64,000 bases of DNA, taken from contig NZ_JARVCO010000012.1 of the NCBI RefSeq assembly GCF_034531395.1, forward strand, positions 1 through 64,000. The letters run 5' to 3'. The notes under the pieces were generated by a model, which was not told the DNA's origin, searched no databases, and worked only from the letters and a program-made list of their open reading frames with translations. Source of the stretch: Pontiella agarivorans. GTDB lineage: Bacteria; Verrucomicrobiota; Kiritimatiellia; Kiritimatiellales; Pontiellaceae. The first letter of the stretch is position 1. Every line of letters starts with the position of its first letter. Shown one piece after another: positions 27,926-39,485 of the stretch. Made by a program: the position numbers and the translations under genes.

Positions 27926-27940
27926 TTCCAATCTCTGGAA
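27926..27940. repeat. Intergenic palindrome copy between pdxB and a small membrane protein gene
   Basis: TTCCAATCTCTGGAA, the same 15-mer as the copy inside thiC at 32784. It lies 4 nt past the stop of the 27945 gene and 37 nt upstream of the pdxB start. Confidence 0.85.
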
Positions 27941-27944
27941 AAAA

Positions 27945-28277
27945 TCAGATTTTCTGGCTTTGCTGTTGTTCGCGGAATTGCTTTTCGCGCATGGCGGGGT
28001 GGTGCTTTGTGTGGTTGTGGTGCCGTGCGTGGGTGGAGTTTTTCTTCCAGAGATGGGTGTGCCAGAATTTTGCTGTGGCCAGAATAACCAGAAACAGACA
28101 GAGAATTCCGGTGATGATGAAAGTCAGTATGCCGCGCTGTTTCCAGATGCCGGTTCCGTCCTCTTGCGAAAAAAAGGACATCGCGGTGAGGGGTCCGATC
28201 AGCAGCACCAGAAAAAATGCCGTAATCACGGCGGGGTGCGGGCGCATAGTAAAATGTGGAACTTTTCCTTGTTGCAT
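27945..28277 (-). CDS. Small two-helix membrane protein, function unknown
   Basis: A 110-residue protein with two hydrophobic segments (AVITAFFLVLLIGPLTAM and ILTFIITGILCLFLVILATA) and a basic, His-rich C-terminus (WHTHLWKKNSTHARHHNHTK) that may bind metal. No family recognised. It lies between tRNA-Leu and pdxB on the minus strand, about 55 nt from pdxB, with a palindrome copy 4 nt past its stop. Confidence 0.5.
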   Translation of the reverse strand: MQQGKVPHFTMRPHPAVITAFFLVLLIGPLTAMSFFSQEDGTGIWKQRGILTFIITGILCLFLVILATAKFWHTHLWKKNSTHARHHNHTKHHPAMREKQFREQQQSQKI

Positions 28278-28293
28278 GTTGTTACCTGAAAAA

Positions 28294-28378
28294 TGGTGGA
28301 CGAGGAGGGACTCGAACCCTCACGCTGTTGGGCACGGGAACCTAAATCCCGCGTGTCTACCAATTTCACCACTCGTCC
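28294..28378 (-). tRNA. tRNA-Leu (anticodon TAG)
   Basis: Minus-strand cloverleaf with acceptor GGACGAG/CTCGTCC, D-loop TGAAATTGGTAGACACG, the anticodon loop ATTTAGG in the stem CGGG/CCCG, a long variable arm, GGTTCGAGTCC in the T arm, and an encoded CCA. It is 85 nt with CCA, typical of class II leucine tRNAs. Confidence 0.96.
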
Positions 28379-28426
28379 ATGAAAAAAGTGTTGAGAAGAT
28401 AGTGGGCACTGCGGTGCGTGCTCAAG

Positions 28427-29053
28427 TCAATTTATTCGGTTTTTCCAGATGGTCTGAAGTTCCCGAATCGCGCTGCGTGGATTCGTTGACGAATTGACAG
28501 CACTGACGACGCAATAGTTTGTGGCCCCTGCCTGCAGGACAATATCCAGATTGCCGGAATGAATGCCGCCGATCACTGCTGCCGTAAGCGGGACTTCGGC
28601 GGCAATTCGTCCCGCTTCGGTGATGCCGACGACCGGAGCGGTATCGGATTTGGTTGAGGTGGGGAAGACGGGGCCGATGCCGATGTAGTCGGGTTTTTGT
28701 TCCAATGCCTGAAAAGCCTGATTTCTGCTGTGGGTCGAAAGGCCGAAGATTTTGCCTTTTTTTGCCCAGCGTTTGCGCGCCTCGGTCAGGTTAAGATCGT
28801 TCTGTCCCAGGTGGATACCGTCGGCATCGCAGTCCATGGCGCTTTCAAGATCGTCGTTGATGATGAGGCGGGTGGCCGTTCCGGAAGTGATTGATTTGAG
28901 CCGTTTGCCCATGTCGACCATGTCGCTTCGTGCCGCGTTTTTCATACGCAACTGGAGATATCGTATGTTTTCGGCCACAGCGGCTTCGGTGCAGGCTTCA
29001 TAGCCCGCGACCGGGTCGGTGAGAATAAGATAGAGTCCAAAACTGTTGTTCAT
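28427..29053 (-). CDS. thiE: Thiamine-phosphate synthase
   Basis: It couples HMP-pyrophosphate with HET-phosphate to thiamine phosphate. The 208-residue TIM barrel has YLQLRMKNAARSDMVDMG, RLIINDDLESAMDCDADGIH and GLGQNDL-type LGQNDLNLTEARK, then GLSTHSRNQAFQA and the phosphate-binding GIGPVFPTSTKSDTAPVVG. The ATG at 29053 is used; a TTG at 29059 is the alternative. It ends near the tRNA on the same strand. No thiG or thiS is adjacent. Confidence 0.9.
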   Translation of the reverse strand: MNNSFGLYLILTDPVAGYEACTEAAVAENIRYLQLRMKNAARSDMVDMGKRLKSITSGTATRLIINDDLESAMDCDADGIHLGQNDLNLTEARKRWAKKGKIFGLSTHSRNQAFQALEQKPDYIGIGPVFPTSTKSDTAPVVGITEAGRIAAEVPLTAAVIGGIHSGNLDIVLQAGATNYCVVSAVNSSTNPRSAIRELQTIWKNRIN

Positions 29054-29145
29054 CTTCAAAATATAGGGTAAGTATCTTTGGTTTGATATATTTAATTGTG
29101 AAAGCTTGGAAGCAGTTGTTTCCTGTTTATTAGGGTGAGGTTGTT

Positions 29146-29919
29146 ATGGGGTTTAAAGCGTGTTTAATTGCATTCGTTGTTTTTTCTTTGTGTGTGGTGA
29201 CAAAAGCGGAACTGCATGAATTTAATTTGCCGGACGGACGATCTATAAAGGCCGAAATTGTTGATTTTAACGGAAGGCTTGGATTGGTTGAATTGCGATT
29301 GGAAAACGGAAAGGTGAAGAAGGTGAAACCCGCTTTATTTGTGGAGGCCGACCAGGCCTTTATTAAAAACTGGGCGGAGCTTTCCGGATTCCGCAGTCCC
29401 TCTTCTTTCAAGGTCAGTGGAAAAAAGAAGCAGATCGAGAAGTGGAAAAATGAGGAAGAGGGTCAGATTCGTTACAGTGATGGAAGTGTTGAAACGGAAG
29501 TTATTAGTGTCGAGAAATTTGAAAAATTCAATTATGAGCTGTTGCTGGAAAATAGAAATGCCACTTCGCTTGAAGGGATAACCCTTAAATACTGCATTTT
29601 TTACGAGCAGAGTGTGGCGAGCGGATCGGGGACAAAACGGAGTGAGGCCGTTATGAATCAAAAAGTGGTTTCCGGAGCGATGGATGTTCCTGCCTTGAAG
29701 GCAAACGGTAAGGCCGTCTTGACGACAAAACCGGTCGTTATTCATGAAAAAGAGTGGTCTGGGGACTATCTGTATGCCGGAGGCGATCCGATTAAAGAAC
29801 AGGGCGATATTCATGGTGTCTGGATTCGGGTCTCCATGACCGGAGCGGATGGCGAGCCGGTTATACGCGACATCTATGAACCTTCAGGTATACAGGGAAA
29901 GTTCACCTGGAAAGAATAA
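29146..29919 (+). CDS. Secreted SHD1-like domain protein
   Basis: A 257-residue exported protein: signal peptide (FKACLIAFVVFSLCVVTKA) and an SHD1-like repeat (LHEFNLPDGRSIKAEIVDFN, ending ADQAFIKNW). A long C-terminal domain has VKPA, YELLLENRNATSLEGITLKY and GDIHGVWIRVSMTGADGEPV. It shares this architecture with the protein at 273-902. Function unknown. Confidence 0.7.
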   Translation: MGFKACLIAFVVFSLCVVTKAELHEFNLPDGRSIKAEIVDFNGRLGLVELRLENGKVKKVKPALFVEADQAFIKNWAELSGFRSPSSFKVSGKKKQIEKWKNEEEGQIRYSDGSVETEVISVEKFEKFNYELLLENRNATSLEGITLKYCIFYEQSVASGSGTKRSEAVMNQKVVSGAMDVPALKANGKAVLTTKPVVIHEKEWSGDYLYAGGDPIKEQGDIHGVWIRVSMTGADGEPVIRDIYEPSGIQGKFTWKE

Positions 29920-30030
29920 ACGCAACATCGGATCGGTGCACCTGGAATAAAAAAACGATGAGCAGGGAATGAGCAGTTCTGCACCAAAAAGTGGAATCAT
30001 TCATCAATGAATGCTGAAGGATGAAACGCT

Positions 30031-30117
30031 GAAGCAACCGCGTCCACCGAGGTGAAAATATTCCGGATGACCAAGCCCGTGGTCCATGAGAAGTTTGAAT
30101 TTAATCGGTCTGATGAT
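30031..30117 (+). pseudogene. Possible remnant of an SHD1-type gene
   Basis: A frame in the 197-nt gap after the SHD1 gene codes TEVKIFRMTKPVVHEKFEF, which matches TKPVVIHEK in the intact gene at about residue 199 apart from one missing residue. The fragment has no start or stop of its own and runs into the end of dus2. The match is short. Confidence 0.25.
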
Positions 30118-31097
30118 CAGGTGATACGATTGAGCAATGTCTTTACATCATCAATACTTTCGGTGCGCATGAGGTTGGCGCGAAGTTCGGCGGCGCCGTT
30201 GAAACCTTTAGAGTAGATGGAATAGTAGCGGCGCAGGATGTGGAAGTTTTTTGAGCCCTGCCAGACGCGGTCGAACAGTTCCGTGTGTTTCCAGAGCATC
30301 TCGAGTTTTTCCTCTTTGGTACGCTCGCGCTGTTCTTCCATGAAGAGCCAGGGGTTATTGAAAATGCCTCGGCCGATCATCGCTCCGTCGAGGCTGAACC
30401 TTTTGCATTTATTCCGCGCTTCTTCCAGGGATTGAACATCGCCGTTTCCAAGGATTGGAAGATTCAGGCCGCGCTCATCGCGAAGCGTTACGGCTTTGGC
30501 GATTTCGGACCAGTCGGCCAGTCCGTCGGACATTTGTTTCTGGGTGCGGCCGTGAATAGTCAGTGCCGCGGGCTCGGTTTCGAGGACGTGGCTGATCCAC
30601 TCTTCGGTCTGGACGGTTTTCAGGCCGATGCGGGTTTTTACGGAAACGGGAAGATCGGAGGCTTCTTTGCAGGCCTGGATGATTTCCTTGGCCAGCGCGG
30701 GATTGCCGATCATGCCGGAGCAGCTACCGCGGCGGACCACTTTGGGCACCGGGCATCCCATGTTGATGTCAATACCGTCGAATTCCATTTCGTCGGCAAT
30801 CTCTTTGATGACGGTCTGGTAGTGTTCCGGTGTATTGCCCCAGATCTGCGCCACGATTTTGACGTTCTTTTCTTCCAGCAGTTTGCGCTCTTCGTCCGTA
30901 ACGCGCAGGCGGTGGATGACGCGCTTACGTGCTTTCGGATGGACCAGTCCATCGGTTGAAACAAACTCCGTCATTACCACGTGAATGGCTGACGGGTCCG
31001 CCACATCGAGCAGCAGTTCGCGCAGGACGGTGTCGGTGACGTCTTCCATCGGCGCAAGCGCAATGATGGGTCGATCTATGGAATTCCAGAAGCTCAT
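30117..31097 (-). CDS. dus: tRNA-dihydrouridine synthase (second)
   Basis: A 326-residue Dus protein: IALAPMEDVTDTVLRELL, the catalytic IDINMGCPVPKVVRRGSCSG, SDLPVSVKTRIGLK, the FMN site NLPILGNGDVQSLEEARNKC and GAMIGRGIFNNPWLF. It is distinct from the plus-strand Dus at 20855 (DusA/B/C class not resolved). The long C-terminal domain with LRRYYSIYSKGFNG is typical. The start at 31097 is chosen; an upstream ATG at 31139 lies in a hairpin. Confidence 0.9.
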   Translation of the reverse strand: MSFWNSIDRPIIALAPMEDVTDTVLRELLLDVADPSAIHVVMTEFVSTDGLVHPKARKRVIHRLRVTDEERKLLEEKNVKIVAQIWGNTPEHYQTVIKEIADEMEFDGIDINMGCPVPKVVRRGSCSGMIGNPALAKEIIQACKEASDLPVSVKTRIGLKTVQTEEWISHVLETEPAALTIHGRTQKQMSDGLADWSEIAKAVTLRDERGLNLPILGNGDVQSLEEARNKCKRFSLDGAMIGRGIFNNPWLFMEEQRERTKEEKLEMLWKHTELFDRVWQGSKNFHILRRYYSIYSKGFNGAAELRANLMRTESIDDVKTLLNRIT

Positions 31098-31110
31098 TGA
31101 AATTTTAAAT

Positions 31111-31139
31111 TTGAAACCTGAAAGAGCTTCAGGTTTCAA
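31111..31139. promoter_or_regulatory. Perfect 12-bp hairpin between bioB and dus
   Basis: TTGAAACCTGAA and TTCAGGTTTCAA enclose a 5-nt loop. It has no T tract, so it could be an RNA element or operator rather than a terminator. It lies between the bioB stop (31150) and the dus start (31097). Confidence 0.5.
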
Positions 31140-31149
31140 CGTTCCGGTT

Positions 31150-32151
31150 TCAGGCTAATGCCGGTTCTTTGGCACCCTGGATTTCGATTTCGAACCCGGC
31201 GTCTTCAATCATTTGTTTGTCCTGTTCATATTCTGCGCCGCCGGTAGTGAGATAGCCGGCGGTGAAGATGGAGTTGGCGGGATAAAGAGCGAGAGACTGC
31301 AGACCGCGCAGCGTTTTTTCGCGCCCGCCTGCCGCGCGGATTTCCGCGGTCGGGCAGACGAAGCGCATCATGCAGAGCGCGCGGATGCAGTCGTTCGGGG
31401 TCAGCGGATTGGGTTTTCCGGAGAACGGGGTGCCCGGGCGCGGATCAAGAAAGTTGACCGGTACGGAATCAACGTCGAGATCGGCCAGCGCAAAAGCGAG
31501 GTCGACGCGATCCTGCAGGCTTTCGCCCATGCCGTAGAGCCCGCCGCAGCAGAGATCGAGGCCGACTTTTTTAGCGGTTTTGGCCGTGTGGATGCGTTCT
31601 TCGAAATCATGGGTGGTAACCACTTCCGGAAAAAAGTTTTCGGAGGTTTCGAGGTTGTGGTTGAAACGGTTGACGCCCGCCTCTTTCAGTTGTTTGGCTT
31701 TTTCTTCGGTCAGCAGGCCGAGGGAAGAGCAGATTTCGAGATTTGGATATTTCTGTTTAATCTGCCGGGTGGCTTCGCAGACGACTTCGAGTTCTTTCGG
31801 GCTCGGGGCGCGGGAGCTGGCGACCATGCAGTAGCGCTTGGCGTTGCGGTCGACTGCGGCCTGGGCGCCTTCCACGATGGTTTCGACGGTCTGCATGCTG
31901 TAGCGCTCGACGTCGTTTTTATATTTTGAGGACTGCGAGCAGAAGGTGCAGTCTTCCGGGCAGATGCCGCTTTTTACATTCTGCAGCAGGTGGATTGATA
32001 CGGTTTTTCCGAAGTGTTTTTTTCGGATTCTGAATGCGGCCTGGGCGATCTCCAACAGTTCATCGTTAGAGGATTCCAAAACAGCGAGTGCTTCTTCTTT
32101 GGTTATTTTTCCGCCGTTCAGTACGCGGTCGCCAATTGCTTTCCAATCCAT
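31150..32151 (-). CDS. bioB: Biotin synthase
   Basis: A radical-SAM enzyme that inserts sulfur into dethiobiotin. The 333 residues start MDWKAIGDRVLNGGKITKEE. The [4Fe-4S] cluster motif is CPEDCTFCSQSSKY (CxxxCxxC), followed by YCMVASSRAPSPKELE, NRFNHNLETSENFFP, GGLYGMGESLQDRVDLAFAL and the C-terminal FTAGYLTTGGAEYEQD. GGAGAGAAC lies upstream of the ATG at 32151. A longer frame reaching 32496 would run through the thiC riboswitch. No other bio genes are adjacent. Confidence 0.96.
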   Translation of the reverse strand: MDWKAIGDRVLNGGKITKEEALAVLESSNDELLEIAQAAFRIRKKHFGKTVSIHLLQNVKSGICPEDCTFCSQSSKYKNDVERYSMQTVETIVEGAQAAVDRNAKRYCMVASSRAPSPKELEVVCEATRQIKQKYPNLEICSSLGLLTEEKAKQLKEAGVNRFNHNLETSENFFPEVVTTHDFEERIHTAKTAKKVGLDLCCGGLYGMGESLQDRVDLAFALADLDVDSVPVNFLDPRPGTPFSGKPNPLTPNDCIRALCMMRFVCPTAEIRAAGGREKTLRGLQSLALYPANSIFTAGYLTTGGAEYEQDKQMIEDAGFEIEIQGAKEPALA

Positions 32152-32298
32152 TTGTTCTCTCCAAAAGGGGGTTAAGAGCGCGCATATTATCACGCAAACG
32201 GAGCTTGTAAACTGTGCAAAGCGTGAAATGTGATCAATATAGTCAGTATTATAATTTGACTCTGTTTGCGCGAAGAGTAGGTTTTGTCGCGATGTATC

Positions 32299-35959
<3,661 letters not shown>

Positions 35960-36110
35960 GCTCCAGCATTACCGCATCGAGATAATTGTTTCAAGTTTTC
36001 CGCTGTCAGGAATTTATACCTACCGAACTCGGGATGTTTCATGGATTGCCATGTCGGGGTGAAATCACATAGGTTATTGGCCGCTTTTAACGAAAAGGAG
36101 TGTAGAGACT

Positions 36111-36920
36111 ATGATTGAGCCAGGAAGCAAATATGTGGTGATGGGCATTCTGAATACCGATTCCATCGCATATGCAACGGGGAAACTGATTGAAGAGCTG
36201 GGTGGCGAAGTGATTTGGACGGCTCAGAATGAGCGCATGAAAAAGATCTTTTTCGACCGGGGCTGCAAAGACCTGACGCAGGAAGAAAAAGATGCAATGG
36301 ATTTCAAATATTGCGACGTGACGATTGATTCTGAGGTGGAAGCGCTGTTTGAAGAAGTCGGCGAAATCTCCGGCGTGCTGCACTCGATCGGCTATGCCAA
36401 CCCGAAAACCTGTCTCGGTGCTGAAGAAATGTATACGGATGCGACGCAGGACGTGTTGCAGGGGTTTCATATTTCCGCGGCTTCGCTGGCGACGGTGGCT
36501 CATTTTGCCGCTCCGAAAATGAAAGAGGGCGGCTCCATTGTTACGCTGTCGTTTGAAGGTTCACGCCCGTTCCCGTACTACAACTGGATGGGTGTCAATA
36601 AGGCGGCTCTGGAAGCGCTGGTTCGTGCGCTTGCGCGTAACATGGGTAAGGATTATATCCGTGTGAATGCTGTTTCGGCCGGTCCGCTGACCACGAAAGC
36701 GGCGTCTTCGATTCCTTATTTTGATCATCTCTCGAACACCTGGGATGAAATCAGCCCGCTGCCGTGGGATACGGTGGAGGATAAGGTGGAAGTGGCCAAT
36801 GCCTGCGTCTTCATGCTGGGTAAATATTCCAAGAAGATTACAGGACAGACCATCTTTGTAGACGGCGGCGCCAACTTTATGGGCGGCGTACTGATGGATT
36901 TTGAAAAACCGGCAAAGTAA
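36111..36920 (+). CDS. fabI: Enoyl-[acyl-carrier-protein] reductase FabI
   Basis: It completes each fatty-acid elongation cycle using NADH. The 269-residue SDR has YVVMGILNTDSIAYATGKLI for NAD, VLHSIGYANPKTC, TLSFEGSRPFPYYNWMGVNK (the Tyr-x6-Lys active site) and VNAVSAGPLTTKAAS. It has GAACT-free FabI marks (KITGQTIFVDGGANFMGG). AAAAGGAG lies before the ATG. Its stop codon sits in the loop of a small hairpin that begins a pair of hairpins before ychF. Confidence 0.94.
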   Translation: MIEPGSKYVVMGILNTDSIAYATGKLIEELGGEVIWTAQNERMKKIFFDRGCKDLTQEEKDAMDFKYCDVTIDSEVEALFEEVGEISGVLHSIGYANPKTCLGAEEMYTDATQDVLQGFHISAASLATVAHFAAPKMKEGGSIVTLSFEGSRPFPYYNWMGVNKAALEALVRALARNMGKDYIRVNAVSAGPLTTKAASSIPYFDHLSNTWDEISPLPWDTVEDKVEVANACVFMLGKYSKKITGQTIFVDGGANFMGGVLMDFEKPAK

Positions 36921-36978
36921 GCTTTGCAGAAGTGCGTGAAAACGTGAGGCGTGATGGATTTCACGGCTCACGTTTCAC
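36912..36978 (+). promoter_or_regulatory. Two consecutive hairpins between fabI and ychF
   Basis: First, GCAAAG (36912-36917) pairs with CTTTGC (36922-36927) around the fabI stop TAA. Second, GTGAAAACGTGAGGCGTGA (36936-36954) pairs with TCACGGCTCACGTTTCAC (36961-36978), with one bulged A and one mismatch. Neither has a T run. The second contains GTTTCAC like parS halves but does not match the parS site. Confidence 0.6.
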
Positions 36979-36995
36979 ATGTCAGGAGAAAGACC

Positions 36996-38096
36996 ATGGG
37001 ACTGAGTGTCGGAATTGTTGGGCTTCCAAACGTTGGAAAGTCGACCATTTTTAATGCGCTGACGCGCGAGCAGAATGCGGAGAGTGCGAACTATCCGTTC
37101 TGCACCATTGAACCGAACAAAGCGGTTGTTCCGGTGCCGGATCCGCGGCTGCAGAAGCTGGCGGATATTGCGGGATCGCAGAAGATCCTGCCGGCCACGG
37201 TTGATTTTGTGGATATTGCCGGGCTGGTGAAAGGGGCCAGTCAGGGCGAGGGGCTGGGCAATAAATTCCTGACCAATATCCGGGAAACTGATGCGATTCT
37301 GCAGGTGGTCCGCTGTTTTGATGATCCCAATGTGGTGCACGTCGACGGCTCGATCGATCCGGTGCGCGATATTGAAATTATCGAGGCCGAGCTGATCATT
37401 GCCGATTTCCAGATGATGGAAAATCGGCATAACCGCGTGGTGAAAGCGGCGCGCGGGGATAAGGCGATTGCGGCGACGCTTCCGGTTTTCGAGGGTTTGC
37501 TGGCACATCTGGGCGAAGGCAAAATGGCCTACACATTTGAAGATAAAGAATCAGATGCGGCCAAAGCGGTGTTTAAGGAGTCTCAGTTCCTGACGGATAA
37601 AAAGGTGATTTACTGCTGCAACGTGGATGAAGACGGCCTGATGGAGGACAACGACTACGTCAAGGCGGTGAAAGCCTATGCGGCCGAGCGCGATGCGGAT
37701 GTGGTTAGAATCTGTGCGAAAATGGAGGAGGAGCTCAACGGCATGTCGGATGAGGAGCGCGATGAATTTCTTGCCGAATTCGGCGTCAAGGAGAGCGGAC
37801 TCGATCAGATCATTCATACCGGCTACCACACGCTCGGACTGATCAGCTATCTGACGCAGGGTCCGAAAGAGACGCGCGCCTGGACCATCCATCGCGGCGA
37901 TACCGCACCGAAAGCGGCCGGGGTGATTCATACCGATTTCGAGCGCGGGTTTATTCGGGCGCAGGTGATTTCGTATGATGATTTCATTGAGAAGGGCGGC
38001 GAGGCGGCCTGTCGTGATGCGGGATTGCTGCGCACGGAAGGAAAAGAGTATGTGGTGCAGGATGGCGACGTGATCGAATTTCTGTTTAACGTCTGA
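36996..38096 (+). CDS. ychF: Redox-regulated ATPase YchF (Obg-related)
   Basis: A ribosome-associated OLA1/YchF P-loop ATPase of the Obg family. The start GLSVGIVGLPNVGKSTIFNA holds the P-loop near residue 12, DFVDIAGLVKGASQGEGLGN is the G3/switch region and YCCNVDEDGL is in place of NKxD. The C-terminal TGS domain (TIHRGDTAPKAAGVIHTDFE, then FIEKGGEAACRDAGLLRTEG, ending VIEFLFNV) is intact. The ATG at 36996 follows AGGAG. Two palindrome copies lie inside (37024-37038 over the P-loop, and 37407-37421). Confidence 0.97.
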   Translation: MGLSVGIVGLPNVGKSTIFNALTREQNAESANYPFCTIEPNKAVVPVPDPRLQKLADIAGSQKILPATVDFVDIAGLVKGASQGEGLGNKFLTNIRETDAILQVVRCFDDPNVVHVDGSIDPVRDIEIIEAELIIADFQMMENRHNRVVKAARGDKAIAATLPVFEGLLAHLGEGKMAYTFEDKESDAAKAVFKESQFLTDKKVIYCCNVDEDGLMEDNDYVKAVKAYAAERDADVVRICAKMEEELNGMSDEERDEFLAEFGVKESGLDQIIHTGYHTLGLISYLTQGPKETRAWTIHRGDTAPKAAGVIHTDFERGFIRAQVISYDDFIEKGGEAACRDAGLLRTEGKEYVVQDGDVIEFLFNV

Positions 38097-38117
38097 TTTT
38101 TCCCGGATTAGTAAAAT

Positions 38118-38148
38118 GCCCGTTCTTTTTGGGGAGCGGGCTTTTTTT
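38118..38148 (+). terminator. Terminator of ychF
   Basis: GCCCGTTC pairs with GAGCGGGC (one G-U) and runs into seven T's. Confidence 0.9.
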
Positions 38149-38302
38149 GTGCTCCGATTGCTGTTGGTGTTGTGGCGCCGAAAGAGGTGCGGCCGAACCG
38201 GCCGGAAGCGGTTAACCGCGCTGTTGACGTGGGGGGCATACATCTCCGGGAGTTGCTGATTCGATTACGGAAAAATGTTCAGCGGAATGGCGCATAAAAA
38301 AA

Positions 38303-38339
38303 GCGACGCAAGGAAAAGAGGAGGGAAACCTTGCGCCGC
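38303..38339 (+). repeat. Twin hairpin element, copy 1
   Basis: An 11-position stem (38303-38313 with 38329-38339, one A-C mismatch) caps the 15-nt loop AAAAGAGGAGGGAAA. AACCCAAC follows about 11 nt after the stem. Copy 2 has the same loop. The purine loop contains AGGAGG, like a Shine-Dalgarno sequence, and two GGA motifs. Confidence 0.7.
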
Positions 38340-38468
38340 TAAAAACAGAGAACCCAACCGGGAACCCGTTTTTCAGGGAGTTGTTACGGTGTGTTAGACC
38401 CGTTTTTCTAAAAGGGTTCAAAAAAGGACTCACTTTTTTTCAGGGGCTCGAAAAAAAGGTAAAAAAAA

Positions 38469-38503
38469 CGGCGGAAGGAAAAGAGGAGGGAAACCTGCCG
38501 CCG
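38469..38503 (+). repeat. Twin hairpin element, copy 2
   Basis: A 10-position stem (38469-38478 with 38494-38503, one A-G mismatch) caps exactly the same 15-nt loop as copy 1, with the same trailing AACCCAAC. The fifth stem pair from the loop is C-G in copy 1 and G-C here, a compensatory change that supports an RNA structure. Copy starts are 166 nt apart. Confidence 0.7.
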
Positions 38504-38866
38504 AAAAACGGGAACCCAACAAGATACCCATTTTTAAATAAATTATGGTTCTCATTCGCTGAGAACGGCGTCAATTGATCACGAAATTCGGGGGTTGGCC
38601 AGAATATTTTTTTTGTAATGGCCAAAATTTCCGGCTGAACCAGCATTATCTGCTCTGATACAAGGAGTAATAATAGCTTGGAAAAATTGCTTTTTTTGAG
38701 GGCGATGAGCTGGATTTTACTCCGATTCGAGTTTTTTTTATCGAATGGTTGCGCTGATTCATCACTCAGTAGTGATTTCTGACTTTGGAAAGGTCAACGA
38801 ATAGATTGTAAGGCGGTTTCGGGTTGGTTAGAGTTTTTTCCTGTTTTTTACCGAAAGGATAATTCC

Positions 38867-39484
38867 ATGAATAAGCTGTTTTCTCTGTTTTTTCTCACTC
38901 TGTTTCTGTTGCTCGGCAGTGCCCGTGCTGCGGACGAAATTGCTTTTGTAGATCTGCAGGAGGTATTCAGACAGTTCTATAAAACACAGTTGGCGCAGGA
39001 CCAGATGCGGCAGCAGGCCGATGACATTAAACTGGAGCGCGATGAAATCGAGGACGAGGTCAAGGTGCTTAAAGAAGAGATTGATGTGTTGCGTGCTGAT
39101 TCGCGCGATAAGACCTTGCCGGAGGATGTGCGACAGAATAAACGGGATCAGCTGGAGGAAAAGCTGGTTGAGCTGCAGCGCAAGGAGCAGGATATGACTG
39201 ATTTCGAAAAACTGCGCAGGGAGCAGATGGAGCAGCAGAATACGCGGATGACCAAAAAGCTGTTCGATGAGATTCATGAGGTGCTCATTCAGCACGCCAA
39301 AGCTAAGGGTTACACCGCTGTGATAGATCGCTCTGCGCAGAGCCGGATCGGTACGGAGATGATTCTTTACACAAGCCCGAAGGTTGATATTACAGCCGAT
39401 TTGCTGGCGGTTCTGAACGAAGGCCGGGAGCCTACGAAAAGTGAACGGGCTGCCTTTTCCGCTGAGCCTAAGGTGGGGGAATAA
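38867..39484 (+). CDS. skp: OmpH/Skp-family periplasmic chaperone
   Basis: A 205-residue exported protein with a signal peptide (LFFLTLFLLLGSARAA) and the Skp start IAFVDLQEVFRQFYKTQLAQ. A long charged coiled-coil (about residues 45-130, KLERDEIEDEVKVLKEEIDV and so on) gives the tentacles, and the C-terminal YTAVIDRSAQSRIG closes the body. Skp guides outer-membrane proteins through the periplasm. lpxD follows 1 nt after the stop, the common skp-lpxD order. bamA is not visible upstream. Confidence 0.88.
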   Translation: MNKLFSLFFLTLFLLLGSARAADEIAFVDLQEVFRQFYKTQLAQDQMRQQADDIKLERDEIEDEVKVLKEEIDVLRADSRDKTLPEDVRQNKRDQLEEKLVELQRKEQDMTDFEKLRREQMEQQNTRMTKKLFDEIHEVLIQHAKAKGYTAVIDRSAQSRIGTEMILYTSPKVDITADLLAVLNEGREPTKSERAAFSAEPKVGE

Positions 39485-39485
39485 A

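Larger units (their letters stand above)
38149..38866 (+). other. 718-base hairpin-rich intergenic region
   Basis: No coding gene is seen. It contains a duplicated hairpin element (38303-38339 and 38469-38503), several polyA and polyT runs, TTGGCCA/TGGCCAA inverted repeats (38595-38625), ATTCGA/TCGAAT around 38727-38750, and ATCACT-CAGT-AGTGAT near 38760-38775. The last 200 bases probably hold the skp promoter. Confidence 0.7.

Noticed and set aside
36936-36978. parS-like site
   Set aside because: GTTTCAC occurs but the full TGTTTCACGTGAAACA is absent.
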